From Thauera carbonicopians (GTDB lineage Bacteria > Pseudomonadota > Gammaproteobacteria > Burkholderiales > Rhodocyclaceae): a stretch of 64,000 nt of DNA. The DNA lies in the NCBI RefSeq assembly GCF_025699485.1, contig NZ_JANUXN010000003.1:310001-374000 (forward strand), read 5' to 3'. Position 1 is the stretch's first letter. Each line of letters begins with the position of its first letter. The translations under genes were made by a program, and so were the position numbers. Shown one piece after another: positions 27,990-36,989 of the stretch. Below the pieces are notes generated by a model that saw only the letters and a program-made list of their open reading frames with translations, made no database searches and was not told the DNA's origin.

Positions 27990-29228
27990 TCAGACGACGA
28001 TGGTTTCCTGCCGCAGCAGATCGTCGGGCAGGCCGAAGACGCGCGGGCCGCCGAGCTTGGCGATCGCCTCGCGCACGAAGCGGTCGTCGACCAGGTCGCG
28101 GGCGACGAAGGCCGGATCGAGACTGGACAGGAAGGACGCGTCGCCTTCGACCTTGGTGGTGAGCAGGCTGCGCACCAGCTCCTCGGTGTAGGACGGGAAG
28201 GGATAGGGCTGGAAGTCGATGCGGCGCTGGTGCCAGCCCTTGTTGCGGGCCACGCCGCTCGCTTCGTAGCCGGCGTAGTCGGTGGCGGACAGCACCTTCG
28301 CCAGCACTTCGACCGAATGCGGCGTGTAGCGCTTGTCGCCGGTGGCGGCGAGCAGCTTGGCGGCGTCGAGCTGGTTGCCGCGCGTCCACAACTGGGCCTT
28401 GACGATGGCGTCGGTGACGCGCTGCGCCCATTGCGGCCGTTCGGCGATGTCGCGCTCGGCGAGGAAGGTCACGCAGCAGGCGTGGTCCTTCCACACGTCG
28501 CCGGAGAAGCGCAGGATCTTGCCGATGCCGTTGAGTTCGGCGGCGGCATTGAACGGGTCGGCGACGATGAAGCCGGCGATGCCCTTGCCGGCCAGTGCCG
28601 AGACCATTTCCGCCGGCGGCAGCACGATCAGGTTCACCTCGGTGGCGGCAATCGCCGTATTGCGCGGCCGGGTGACGGGCGTCAGGCCGCTGGCGACGAG
28701 CAGCTTCTGCAGCAGGATGTTGTGGATCGAGTACCAGAACGGCACCGCCACCGTCTTGCCGCCGAGATCGGCCACGCTGCCGATGTCGTGGGCGACGGTC
28801 AGCGCCGAGCCGTTCATGTGGTTCCAGGCCACGACCTTGGCCGGGAATTTCGTGCCGTAGCGCACCCACAGCGTGGTCGGCGACAGCAGGTGGATGACGT
28901 TCACCTGGCCGGCGACGAAGGCCTCGACGATCTGCGCCCAGCTGCGGAACAGGCGCGGTGCTTCGGTGCGCAGGCCCTCGGCCTCGAACAGCCCGCGCGC
29001 GTGGGCGATGAGCAGCGGCGTGGCGTCGGTGATCGGCAGGTAGCCGATCTTCACCGGCACGTCGTCGCCTCTGGCGCTCTGTGCCGCGGCGTCGCCGGCG
29101 CGCAGCATCGGCACCGCCAGGCTGGCGCCGGTCAGTGCGGACAGGCGCAGGAAGTCGCGGCGGTTCAGGCCGCAGCCGCAAGCGGGCGACTGGCAGATGT
29201 GCGGGCGGGAGACGGGTCTGGAATCCAT
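27990..29228 (-). CDS. ABC transporter substrate-binding protein, Tat-exported (NrtA/SsuA superfamily)
   Basis: The 412-residue protein begins with a long N-region that includes three cysteines (CQSPACGCG) and a twin-arginine motif LNRRDFLRLSALTG, so it is probably exported folded by Tat. The mature part is NrtA-like: VKIGYLPITDATPLLIAHARGLFEAEGL, VNVIHLLSPTTLWVRYG, GKTVAVPFWYSIHNILLQ and FIVADPFNAAAELNGIG. The family binds nitrate, bicarbonate, sulfonates or related ligands. Being in an operon with ssuD-like genes favours organosulfur. The N-terminal cysteine cluster before the Tat motif is uncommon. Confidence 0.85.
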   Translation of the reverse strand: MDSRPVSRPHICQSPACGCGLNRRDFLRLSALTGASLAVPMLRAGDAAAQSARGDDVPVKIGYLPITDATPLLIAHARGLFEAEGLRTEAPRLFRSWAQIVEAFVAGQVNVIHLLSPTTLWVRYGTKFPAKVVAWNHMNGSALTVAHDIGSVADLGGKTVAVPFWYSIHNILLQKLLVASGLTPVTRPRNTAIAATEVNLIVLPPAEMVSALAGKGIAGFIVADPFNAAAELNGIGKILRFSGDVWKDHACCVTFLAERDIAERPQWAQRVTDAIVKAQLWTRGNQLDAAKLLAATGDKRYTPHSVEVLAKVLSATDYAGYEASGVARNKGWHQRRIDFQPYPFPSYTEELVRSLLTTKVEGDASFLSSLDPAFVARDLVDDRFVREAIAKLGGPRVFGLPDDLLRQETIVV

Positions 29229-29240
29229 GCTTGCTCCTGT

Positions 29241-30050
29241 TCAGGAAGGGGATGTTGCAGCGGCGTCGGCACGCGTGTCGCGCAGCGCGGCCAGTATCTG
29301 CAGTCGTAGTGCGGTGACGGCTTCGGGGTGCTCTTCGCGCGGATGGGGGATTGCGACGTTCCACTCGCGCTGGATGCGGCCGGGCCTGCCGGCCATCAGC
29401 AGGATGCGGTCGGCGACCAGGATGGCTTCGTCGATGTCGTGGGTGACGAGCAGCACCGCGGTGTGCCAGCGATGCACCAGGTCCACCAGCAAGATCTGCA
29501 TCTCGGCACGGGTGATGGCGTCGAGGGCGGAAAACGGCTCGTCGGCGAACAGCAGTTCCGGCTCGCGCGCCAATGCCCGTGCGAGCGTCACCCGTTGCGC
29601 CTGTCCGCCGGACAGCTCGGCCGGCCAGGCGTGTTCGCGTCCGCCCAGGCCGACGGCTGCCAGTGCGTCTTCCACGCGGATCTTGCGTGCGTGCGCATCG
29701 ATCCGGGGCTGGTGCCTGAAATCGAGCCCGAAGCCGGCGTTGTCGAATACGTTCAGCCAGGGCAGCAGGCTCGCCTGCTGGAACACCAGCGCACTGCGCG
29801 GGTGGGGCCGGCCGAGCGGCTGGCCGAGGAAGCTCAGCGTGCCGCTGCTCGCCGGCTCGAGACCGGCGAGCACGCGCAGCAGGGTCGATTTGCCGCAGCC
29901 GCTGCCACCAAGCAGGCTGACGATCTCCCGCCGGCGGATGCCGAGCGAAACGCCGGAGAAGGTCGTGCCCGACGTCGCATAGGCGAAGGACAGGCCTTCG
30001 GCGCTGAGCACCATGTCGGGCGCGGCTGCGGCCGCCGGGCGGACGCTCAT
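29241..30050 (-). CDS. ABC transporter ATPase of the nitrate/sulfonate family
   Basis: The 269-residue ATPase carries Walker A GGSGCGKST at residues 48-56, Q-loop VFQQASLLPWLNV, signature LSGGQAQRVTLARAL, Walker B LLFADEPFSALD and LVTHDIDEAILVADR. Its ATG overlaps the stop of the preceding monooxygenase-like gene as ATGA, and the binding-protein gene follows 12 bases later. It energises the second importer of the island. Confidence 0.9.
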   Translation of the reverse strand: MSVRPAAAAAPDMVLSAEGLSFAYATSGTTFSGVSLGIRRREIVSLLGGSGCGKSTLLRVLAGLEPASSGTLSFLGQPLGRPHPRSALVFQQASLLPWLNVFDNAGFGLDFRHQPRIDAHARKIRVEDALAAVGLGGREHAWPAELSGGQAQRVTLARALAREPELLFADEPFSALDAITRAEMQILLVDLVHRWHTAVLLVTHDIDEAILVADRILLMAGRPGRIQREWNVAIPHPREEHPEAVTALRLQILAALRDTRADAAATSPS

Positions 30051-31129
30051 GCGGTGCAGGCTCCGACATGCCTGGCGAGTTCGCCCTGCAACTGGGTCAG
30101 GCTGGGTGTGATCACCGGAATGAATGCACCTTCCACCCAGCGGCGGGCAAAGCCGAGGCTCTTGTCGCGCAGGTAGGCGCTGCCGCCGCTGGCCTCGAGT
30201 TCCAGGCCGAGCGCGATCTGCACGATCTCGGCGAGGCGGATGCGGATGCGGAACAGCGCTGCCGGGTCGGTGGCGAAGCGGCGGTCCGCCAGGCCGCTGC
30301 GCAGGGCGCCGGCCAGATTTTCCAGTTCCCTCGAGATGCCGTCGATGCGCGGCAGCAGGATGCGGCGTGCGCCCTGACCCTGTGTGGAAGCAGAGCGCAG
30401 CGCAACGCGTGCAAGCCCGATCGACATGCCGAGTTGCAGCGACAGGAAGGCCGGCCGCAGCTCGGGGCAGAAAATGCGCGCATCTTCGTGCAGGATGTGT
30501 TCGGGGCCGATGTCGACGGCCTGGACGTCGATCGCGGCGGTGTTGCTGCCGCGCAGTGCGATCAGATCGAGATCGTCACCGCGGATGACGCCGGCCTGAT
30601 CGTCGGAGATGGCGACCACCATCGGCGAAGCGTCGCCGGCGTTCGCCACCGCGGCTGCGAAGACGAAGCCGGCCTTGCGCAGATTCGTGACCCAGGGCAG
30701 GTAACCGTCCAGCCACCAGCGGCCATCGCATGGCGTTGCGGTGATCTGCAGCGATTCGATGCCCGACAGGAATTTCATCGCATTCGACAGGCCGGTGGCG
30801 CCGGCGAATTCGCCCGCCAGCAGCGCGGGCAGCCAGCGCTCGCGCAGCGTCGTGTTGGCTGACTGCAGCAGGTATTCGATGAAGGTGCGCTGACCCCAGA
30901 AGACGAAGGCGGCGGTCAACGAGCGTTCGGCGATGGCGGCAATGGCTTCCACGCCGTCATAGGTGCCGCCGCCGGAACCTCCCTGGCTTTGCGGCACGCC
31001 GATGCGAAACAGGCCGCGTTCGCCAAGCGCGGTCAGCAGGCGATCGGCGTCGGTCGTGCCGCGATCATGGTCTTCGGCATCGTCCACGAGCCAGGAAGTG
31101 TCGATGTGCTTGCCGGTATCTGCACTCAT
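30047..31129 (-). CDS. Acyl-CoA dehydrogenase-like flavin protein (probable organosulfur monooxygenase)
   Basis: The 360-residue protein has the acyl-CoA dehydrogenase fold: N-terminal helices with LLTALGERGLFRIGVPQSQGGSGGG, a middle beta domain with GATGLSNAMKF and DGYLPWVTNLRKAGF, and a C-terminal helical bundle. It is diverged and lacks the normal catalytic-base context. Relatives such as SfnC/DszC-type enzymes use FMNH2 and oxygen on sulfur compounds. It overlaps both neighbours by ATGA, so it belongs to the transporter operon. A second protein of this type is at 33636-34805. The reaction is unknown; a monooxygenase is inferred from context. Confidence 0.7.
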   Translation of the reverse strand: MSADTGKHIDTSWLVDDAEDHDRGTTDADRLLTALGERGLFRIGVPQSQGGSGGGTYDGVEAIAAIAERSLTAAFVFWGQRTFIEYLLQSANTTLRERWLPALLAGEFAGATGLSNAMKFLSGIESLQITATPCDGRWWLDGYLPWVTNLRKAGFVFAAAVANAGDASPMVVAISDDQAGVIRGDDLDLIALRGSNTAAIDVQAVDIGPEHILHEDARIFCPELRPAFLSLQLGMSIGLARVALRSASTQGQGARRILLPRIDGISRELENLAGALRSGLADRRFATDPAALFRIRIRLAEIVQIALGLELEASGGSAYLRDKSLGFARRWVEGAFIPVITPSLTQLQGELARHVGACTA

Positions 31130-31686
31130 GGCTGCAGCACTCCGGGGCGGAAATCCAGAAGCTCCGGATTGATTTCGCTCCTGGCCAGGTTGTTGGCGAA
31201 GTTGCACAGCGTTGCCAGGCTGATGCCGAGCACGACGTCCAGCGCCTGCGCCGGGGTGAAGCCGGCGTCGACGAAAGCCTTCAGCTCACCATCGCCGACC
31301 GCGCCGCGGCTGGCGATGAGGGCACGGGTGAAGGCGACGAGGGCGTCGTAGCGCGCATTGCCGGTGGTGCCGCGCTGCTGCAGCGTGATGACGGTGCTGC
31401 GGTCCAGCCCGGCTTTCTTCAGCGCGAGCGCTGAATGGCCGCTGACGCAGAATTCGCAGCCATGCACGCTGGCGGCGGTGATCTGCACGACTTCGCGTTC
31501 GGCCAGCGTCAGGCTGCCGCGGCCGTTGATCTCGCCGACGGTGAAATAGGTTTCCACCGCGGCCGGGGCATTCGCCAGCACGCCGATCAGGTTCGGCACG
31601 AAGCCGTTGTTGGCGAGGGCTCGCTCGATGAACGGCTTGCTTGCTTCAGGGGCGGTTTCGAGCGTTTGCAGGGGCAGTCGTGACAT
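31126..31686 (-). CDS. Carboxymuconolactone decarboxylase/AhpD-like peroxidase-fold protein
   Basis: The 186-residue all-helical protein has the AhpD-type redox motif in HGCEFCVSGHSALALKKAG (CxxC followed by histidine), preceded by LTLAEREVVQITAASV. This family reduces peroxides via the CxxC pair. In a flavin-monooxygenase operon it may remove peroxide from uncoupled turnover. AAGGA lies about 8 bases before the ATG at 31686. A terminator-like hairpin lies between it and the upstream ssuD gene. Confidence 0.85.
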   Translation of the reverse strand: MSRLPLQTLETAPEASKPFIERALANNGFVPNLIGVLANAPAAVETYFTVGEINGRGSLTLAEREVVQITAASVHGCEFCVSGHSALALKKAGLDRSTVITLQQRGTTGNARYDALVAFTRALIASRGAVGDGELKAFVDAGFTPAQALDVVLGISLATLCNFANNLARSEINPELLDFRPGVLQP

Positions 31687-31718
31687 GGGGCTGTCCTTCG
31701 GGAGGGCCGTACCGGCAA

Positions 31719-31748
31719 GAAAATCCCCTCGTGCCGGGCACGAGGGGG
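31719..31748 (-). terminator. Intrinsic terminator-like hairpin between ssuD and the AhpD-like gene
   Basis: CCCCTCGTGC at 31725-31734 and GCACGAGGGG at 31738-31747 form a perfect 10-bp stem with a 3-base loop. On the minus strand it is followed by ATTTTCTT. It should end or attenuate transcription after ssuD. Confidence 0.65.
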
Positions 31749-31829
31749 AAGGCGGCAAAGCGAGGGGGAGGGTCGGAATTGCCGCGGGTGGAGACGAACG
31801 GTGATGCTGGCCAGGCGAGCCGGTGTCGC

Positions 31830-32972
31830 TCAAGCGGCTGCTTCAGCGGGTACTTTTATCGTGCTGGTGTCGAAGGGACCGCCGGTGATCACCTGGTCCT
31901 GGATCGTCACCGGCTTCTTGCCCGGCAGCAGCGGGAACACCAGCTCGGCGAAGCGCCAGGCTTCTTCCAGGTGCGGATAGCCCGACAGCACGAAGGTGTC
32001 GACGCCGAGGTCGGCGTATTCCTTCAGCCGCGCGGCGACGGTCTGCGGGTCGCCGACCAGCGCCGTGCCTGCGCCGCCGCGCACCAGGCCCACGCCCGCC
32101 CACAGGTTGGGGCTGACTTCGAGCTTGTCGCGGCTGCCACCGTGCAGCGCGGCCATGCGGCGCTGGCCTTCGGAGTCCATCGAGGCGAAGCGGGCCTGCA
32201 CCTTGGCGATGGTGTCGTCGTCCAGCCGGCTGATGAGCTTGTCGGCGGCGGCCCAGGCTTCCTCGTTGGTTTCGCGCACGATCACGTGCAGGCGCACGCC
32301 GAAGCGCAGCTTGCGCCCGCGCCGGGCGGCACGGGCGCGCACGTCGGCGATCTTCTCCGCCACCGCGGCGGGCGGTTCGCCCCAGGTCAGGTAGGCGTCG
32401 ACGTGCTCGGCAGCGAGCTCGTGGGCGGCGTCCGAGGAGCCGCCGAAGTACAGCGGCGGATAGGGCTTCTGCACCGCCGGGAACAGCAGCCGGGCGCCGT
32501 GCACGCGATGGTGCTCGCCTTCATGGTCGACCGTCTCGCCTTGCAGCAGGCGGCGCCAGATGGAGAGGAATTCGTCGGCTTCGTCGTAGCGCGCATCGTG
32601 GCCGAGGAAGATGCCGTCGCCGGCCAGTTCGGACGAGTCGCCGCCCGCCACCACGTTCAGCAGCAGGCGCCCGCCGGTGGCCTGGTCGAGCGTGGCTGCC
32701 ATGCGCGCGGCGGCGGCCGGCTTGGTCAGCGCGGTGCGCAGGGCCACCAGCAGCTTCAGCTTGCGCGTCGCCTGGGCGACGCTGCCCGCCACCACCCAGG
32801 GGTCGAGGCAGCCGCTGCCGGTCGGGATCAGCAGGCCGTCGTAGCCGAGATCGTCCGCCGCGGTGGCGATCTGGCGCAGGTAATCGATGGTGACCGGGCG
32901 GCCGGAGTCGGACTTGCCGAGGTAGCGGGTGTCGCCGGAAGTCGGCAGGAACCAGAAGATGTCCAGGCTCAT
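31830..32972 (-). CDS. ssuD: FMNH2-dependent alkanesulfonate monooxygenase
   Basis: The 380-residue TIM-barrel monooxygenase releases sulfite from alkanesulfonates using FMNH2 and oxygen. It is close to E. coli SsuD in length (381) and sequence: [99 protein letters not shown], and the flexible loop/arginine region [12 protein letters not shown]. It lies 13 bases after the flavin reductase gene that should supply FMNH2. The assignment is very firm. Confidence 0.96.
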   Translation of the reverse strand: MSLDIFWFLPTSGDTRYLGKSDSGRPVTIDYLRQIATAADDLGYDGLLIPTGSGCLDPWVVAGSVAQATRKLKLLVALRTALTKPAAAARMAATLDQATGGRLLLNVVAGGDSSELAGDGIFLGHDARYDEADEFLSIWRRLLQGETVDHEGEHHRVHGARLLFPAVQKPYPPLYFGGSSDAAHELAAEHVDAYLTWGEPPAAVAEKIADVRARAARRGRKLRFGVRLHVIVRETNEEAWAAADKLISRLDDDTIAKVQARFASMDSEGQRRMAALHGGSRDKLEVSPNLWAGVGLVRGGAGTALVGDPQTVAARLKEYADLGVDTFVLSGYPHLEEAWRFAELVFPLLPGKKPVTIQDQVITGGPFDTSTIKVPAEAAA

Positions 32973-32985
32973 GGTGTGTCCTCGC

Positions 32986-33570
32986 TCAGGCGGCGGCGCG
33001 CACGAATTTCGGCGCCTCCGCCAGGGGGGTGGCCCGCTTGCGCAGGAAGGGGCGGGCGCGCTCGGCAGCGAGCTCGATGCGGGCGCGCAGCGAGGGACTG
33101 TCGACCTTGTAGTCGCGGATCTCGGCTTCGTTGGCATAGACGCCGATCGGCAGTGTGTGGGCCTGGAAGAAGCTGAACAGCGGCCGCAACTGGTGTTCGA
33201 TGACCAGCGCATGGCGGTCGCTGCCGCCGGTGGCGGCCAGCAGCACCGGCACGTCGATCAGGGCGTGCTGGTCGACGAAGTCGAACAGGTGCTTGAACAG
33301 GCCGGTGAAGGAGGCGCGGTAGACCGGGCTCGCCACCACCAGGAAGTCGGCCGACTCGATGGCGGCGATGTCGGCCTTGATGTCGTCCGGCAGTTGCGAG
33401 GGATAGAGTGCGCCGGCCAGCCGCGGGCCGATGTTGCCGAGTTCGATCAGGCGGGTGTCGATCGGGGCCTGTTCGGCGAGTTCGTCGAGCAGTGCCTCGA
33501 CCACGCTCAGGGTGCGGGACGGGCGTTGCAGGCTGCCGGATACGGCGACGACCTTGATGGGGGTACTCAT
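32986..33570 (-). CDS. ssuE: NAD(P)H-dependent FMN reductase for the sulfonate monooxygenase
   Basis: The 194-residue flavodoxin-like reductase has the flavin/pyridine-binding start [23 protein letters not shown], the [25 protein letters not shown] block and [26 protein letters not shown], all typical of SsuE/MsuE. It supplies reduced FMN to SsuD and perhaps to the two acyl-CoA-dehydrogenase-like proteins. An AGGAG lies 5-6 bases before the ATG. It is directly upstream of ssuD on the same strand. Confidence 0.93.
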   Translation of the reverse strand: MSTPIKVVAVSGSLQRPSRTLSVVEALLDELAEQAPIDTRLIELGNIGPRLAGALYPSQLPDDIKADIAAIESADFLVVASPVYRASFTGLFKHLFDFVDQHALIDVPVLLAATGGSDRHALVIEHQLRPLFSFFQAHTLPIGVYANEAEIRDYKVDSPSLRARIELAAERARPFLRKRATPLAEAPKFVRAAA

Positions 33571-33635
33571 GGGGGCTCCTGTTGGATCTGGGCGTTCAGG
33601 CGGTGCCGCGGCAAGGCGGCAGGAATGAAATGGAT

Positions 33636-34805
33636 TCAGGCGTAGAGCTGCGGGTCGGGCAGGTCGCCCTTCAGCGTCCAGCGGCCGAGCATGTTGAGCT
33701 TGTAGTCGATGGGATCGTGCAGGGTGTGGGTGCGCACGTTGCGCCAGAAGCGGTCGAAGCCCAGGCTCGCCTTGGTGCCGCGTGCGCCGGTGACGTCGAA
33801 CAGTTCCTGGCTGACGAAGAGCCCGGCGCGGTGGGCGAGGATCTTCGATTCCGCGACGGCGACCGCGACGTCGGCCCGCTCGGCTGCGGTGAGCGCCTGG
33901 CCGCGGGAAAAGGCGCGGTCGACCCGTTCGGCGGCGCGTTCGGCAAGTGCGCGGGCGCCGGCGATGTGCACATGCATCTCGCCGAAACGGTTCTGGGTGA
34001 AGAGGTCGTCGACCGCGTGGGCGGCGTCCGAGGCCAGCCAGGGCTGGGCCTGCGTGTGTGCGTAGTGTCTGGCTTCGGCGAACGCCCCTTCGGCGATGCC
34101 CAGGTAGAGGTTGGTCAGCACCAGTTGGGCGAGGCAGTTGCGCAAGGTGTGGAAAGGCGTCGGCTCGCGCTCGGGCCACAGCAGCACGTTGCCTTCGGCG
34201 ACCGGCATCTGCTCGAACACGACCGAGTTGCTGTCGGTCTGGCGCTGGCCGATCGGCGCCCAGTCGTCCTGGATGCGGACGCCCGGATGAGCGGTGGACA
34301 CGACCGCCAGCAGCGGCCGCGGCGCATCGCCGAGCACGGCCGACAGCGTCATGAAATGCGATCCGACCGTGCCGGAGCAGAAGGACTTGATGCCGTTCAG
34401 CAGCAGGCCGTCGCCGGTACGCTGTGCCGCCAGCCGGCGGTCGCGCGGGTTCATGCCGTTGCCCCACCAGCACTGGTGGGCGATGGTGTGGCTCAGCAGG
34501 CGCTCGGCCTGTTCGGCGTCGCCGTAGATGAGCACGGTCGCCACTTGCAGGTGATGGAAGGCGAGCACGTGGCCGAGCGCGCTGTCGACCGCAGCGACCC
34601 GGCGCACGATCGCGTAGATTTCCTGCCAGCTGCGTTCCTCGCCGCCGAAGGCGCGCGGAATCGACAGCCGCAGCAGGCCGGCATCGCGCAGCAGGGCTTT
34701 TTCGGCTGCGGCATGGCCACCGCGGGCGTCGCGCTCGACGGCGGTGGCGTGCAGGCGGGCGAGGATGCCGTCCAGGGGGATGTCCATGGTTCCGGGGTTT
34801 TTCAT
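33636..34805 (-). CDS. Acyl-CoA dehydrogenase-like flavin monooxygenase (SfnC/DszC-like)
   Basis: The 389-residue protein has an acyl-CoA dehydrogenase fold: KALLRDAGLLRLSIPRAFGGEERSWQEIYAIVRRVAAVDSALGHVLAFHH, GIKSFCSGTVGSHFMTLSA, GVRIQDDWAPIGQRQTDSNSVVFEQMPV and RFWRNVRTHTLHDPIDYK. The C-terminal RNxRTHTLHDP stretch is typical of SfnC/DszC-type FMNH2-dependent oxygenases. With ssuE and ssuD next door, an organosulfur monooxygenase is likely. The ATG at 34805 overlaps the stop of the TPR gene; a second ATG at 34787 is possible. It is not a close copy of the protein at 30047. Confidence 0.8.
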   Translation of the reverse strand: MKNPGTMDIPLDGILARLHATAVERDARGGHAAAEKALLRDAGLLRLSIPRAFGGEERSWQEIYAIVRRVAAVDSALGHVLAFHHLQVATVLIYGDAEQAERLLSHTIAHQCWWGNGMNPRDRRLAAQRTGDGLLLNGIKSFCSGTVGSHFMTLSAVLGDAPRPLLAVVSTAHPGVRIQDDWAPIGQRQTDSNSVVFEQMPVAEGNVLLWPEREPTPFHTLRNCLAQLVLTNLYLGIAEGAFAEARHYAHTQAQPWLASDAAHAVDDLFTQNRFGEMHVHIAGARALAERAAERVDRAFSRGQALTAAERADVAVAVAESKILAHRAGLFVSQELFDVTGARGTKASLGFDRFWRNVRTHTLHDPIDYKLNMLGRWTLKGDLPDPQLYA

Positions 34806-35272
34806 TCAGGTGCATGGCCGGCCTGCGCCAGCGCGGCGAGCAGTTCGTCGCGTTCGAGGCAGGCGGGCGGGGCGCACAGCAGTTCCAGATAGCGCAGGTT
34901 CTTCTGCGCCGATTCGATGTCGCCGAGGGCGATGAAGAGCTCGCCCTGGTAGGCGAGCGCGGGGCGGTGGCCGGGGTCGAAGTGCAGGGCTTCGCGGTAC
35001 CAGCGGCCCGACTCCTCGTAGCGGCCGAGCTTGCGCAGGCTGAAGCCGAGCAGGTTGTAGACGTCGGCATGGCGGACGCTCGCGCTCAGCGCGAGCAGTG
35101 CGGCAGCCGCGTCGTCGAACTCGCCGGCGTAGATCCGGGCGCGGATGGGGGCGAGATCCGGCAGATCGGTCGCTGGCGGAATGTCGGCCGCCCCGGCGCT
35201 GCCGCTCGAGACAAGGCCGGCCAGCAGCGCAAGCGCGGCGATGCGCCGGCGGACGAAGACGGTGGCGATCAT
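34802..35272 (-). CDS. Secreted tetratricopeptide-repeat protein within the ssu operon
   Basis: The 156-residue protein has a signal peptide (hydrophobic segment at about residues 10-28, ending GAA) and two or three TPR-like helical hairpins, including ADVYNLLGFSLRKLGRYEESGRWYREALHFDPGHRPALAYQGELFIALGDIESAQKNLRYLELLCA. Two cysteines near the end (CAPPAC) could form a disulfide. ATGA overlaps join it to ssuB upstream and to the SfnC-like gene downstream, so it is translated as part of the sulfonate operon. I do not know a role for such a protein; a periplasmic helper of uptake is speculation. Confidence 0.8.
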   Translation of the reverse strand: MIATVFVRRRIAALALLAGLVSSGSAGAADIPPATDLPDLAPIRARIYAGEFDDAAAALLALSASVRHADVYNLLGFSLRKLGRYEESGRWYREALHFDPGHRPALAYQGELFIALGDIESAQKNLRYLELLCAPPACLERDELLAALAQAGHAPE

Positions 35273-36051
35273 GCAGCCAGCGCCTCGGCGTGGATGCTGT
35301 CGCCCATCGCGGCCAGGATCTCGCCTTTCAGTTGACCGAAGGCGTGGCTGCCGCGCTCGCGCGGGTGGGCGAGCCTCGGTTCGAATTCGCGCACGATGCG
35401 CCCCGGCCCGGCATTCATCACCACCACCTTGTCGCTGAGGAAGAGCGCCTCGTCCACATCGTGGGTGACGAGGATCATGCTGACGCCCTCGGCCCGCCAG
35501 ATGCGTTGCAGTTCTTCCTGCAGGCGCAGCCGGGTGAGGGCGTCGAGTGCGCCCAGCGGTTCGTCCAGCAACAGGATTTCGGGCTGGCCGACGAGGCCGC
35601 GGGCGATCGCGCCGCGCTGTGCCATGCCGCCCGACAACTGGTGCGGATAGGCTTTCTCGAAGCCGCCGAGGCCGACCAGGGTGATGTGCGAGCGCACCGC
35701 CTCGGTTCGCCTGGCCTTGCTCCAGCCCGAGTTCTCCAGGCTGAGAGCGATGTTTTCTTCCAGAGTCAGCCAGGGCAGCAGGCGGTGATCCTGGAACACG
35801 ATGCCGCGCGACAGGCTGGTGCCGGAAACGCGCTTGCCGTGCAGCAGGATGTCGCCGCGGTAGTCGGTGTCCAGGCCCGCGATCAGGCGCAGCAGGGTCG
35901 ATTTGCCGCAGCCGCTCGGGCCGACGATGGAGACGAAGGAGCCGGGCTCGACGATGAGCTCGATGCCGGCCAGCACATCCAGCCGCCGCTTGCCATTGAC
36001 GTCGTAGTGCTTGGAGACATTGCGGATCTCCAGGCGCGAAGGTTCTGCCAT
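35269..36051 (-). CDS. ssuB: Sulfonate ABC transporter ATPase
   Basis: The 260-residue ATPase has Walker A GPSGCGKST at residues 44-52, Q-loop VFQDHRLLPWLTLEENI, signature LSGGMAQRGAIARGL, Walker B ILLLDEPLGALDALTR and LVTHDVDEALFLSD. These blocks closely follow SsuB. It follows ssuC by 48 bases and overlaps the TPR gene by ATGA. With the adjacent binding protein and permease it forms the first importer of the island. Confidence 0.93.
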   Translation of the reverse strand: MAEPSRLEIRNVSKHYDVNGKRRLDVLAGIELIVEPGSFVSIVGPSGCGKSTLLRLIAGLDTDYRGDILLHGKRVSGTSLSRGIVFQDHRLLPWLTLEENIALSLENSGWSKARRTEAVRSHITLVGLGGFEKAYPHQLSGGMAQRGAIARGLVGQPEILLLDEPLGALDALTRLRLQEELQRIWRAEGVSMILVTHDVDEALFLSDKVVVMNAGPGRIVREFEPRLAHPRERGSHAFGQLKGEILAAMGDSIHAEALAA

Positions 36052-36099
36052 TGGGTTTTCTCCGGAATGAGGGTGATGCTTGGTGGGGAAGAGGCGGGT

Positions 36100-36939
36100 T
36101 CAGCCCTCGAAACCCTGCTTCCAGCGCAGCACGCGGCGTTGCAGCAGGTACATGCTGCGGTCGATCAGAAAGCCGACCACGCCGATGACGACCATGCACA
36201 CCAGCAACTGATCGGTCAGCAGCAGGCCCTGGGCGCGGAAGATCAGGAATCCCAGGCCTTCCAGGCCGCTCAGTCCTTCGGCCACCACCACCAGCGCCCA
36301 CGCCAGCCCGGCGGCATAGCGCAGCGACACCATGACGTTCGGAATGGCCGACGGAATGATGATCCTGCGCACCAGTTGCCAGCGCGTCAGGGTCAGCGCC
36401 TGCGCCAGTTCGATGTGGGCCTTGTCCACGTTGCGGATGCCTTGCAGGGTGTTGAGGAACACCGGGAAGAACACCGATTTGGCGATCACCAGGATCTTGG
36501 CCGGCGCACCCAGGCCGAGCCACAGCACGATCAGCGGCAGCCAGGCGATGCCGGGAATGTGGCGAATGGTGTCGAAGGTCGGGCCGAGGAAGCGCTCCAC
36601 CCGCCGGGACAGGCCGGCGGCGATGCCGAGCACGACCGCGGCGAGCGAACCGTAGATGAAGGCCTGGCCGACGATGGTCACGCTGGCGAGAAAGTCCAGC
36701 GCGAGATCCTGCTCCGTCAGCATCTTCCAGAAGGCGCTGGCCACCGTGCGCGGTTCGGGCAGGAAGACCGGGTCGACCCAGCCGCGCGAGGACGATAGCT
36801 GCCACAAGGCCAGGATCAGCACCGGCAGGATCAGGCCGATGGGGTCGAGGCGGGCCAGAAAGGACTGGATGCGCGACAGGCGCGAAGGGCCGGCGCTGCC
36901 GGCGGCCAGCCTGCCGTCGACGACTTCTGCTGTACTCAT
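36100..36939 (-). CDS. ssuC: Sulfonate ABC transporter permease
   Basis: The 279-residue inner-membrane protein has about six helices, with SsuC-like blocks IGLILPVLILALWQLSSSRGWV, DPVFLPEPRTVASAFW, TFDTIRHIPGIAWLPLIVLWLGLGAPAKI and the loop ALTLTRWQLVRRIIIPSAIPNVMVSLRYAAGLAW. The N-terminal 25 residues are cytoplasmic and variable. It lies between the binding-protein gene (50 bases upstream) and ssuB. Confidence 0.92.
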   Translation of the reverse strand: MSTAEVVDGRLAAGSAGPSRLSRIQSFLARLDPIGLILPVLILALWQLSSSRGWVDPVFLPEPRTVASAFWKMLTEQDLALDFLASVTIVGQAFIYGSLAAVVLGIAAGLSRRVERFLGPTFDTIRHIPGIAWLPLIVLWLGLGAPAKILVIAKSVFFPVFLNTLQGIRNVDKAHIELAQALTLTRWQLVRRIIIPSAIPNVMVSLRYAAGLAWALVVVAEGLSGLEGLGFLIFRAQGLLLTDQLLVCMVVIGVVGFLIDRSMYLLQRRVLRWKQGFEG

Positions 36940-36989
36940 GGGGATTACCTGTGCTCGGTTGGGGCGGGCGCGATGGCCCGCCACGCGGG

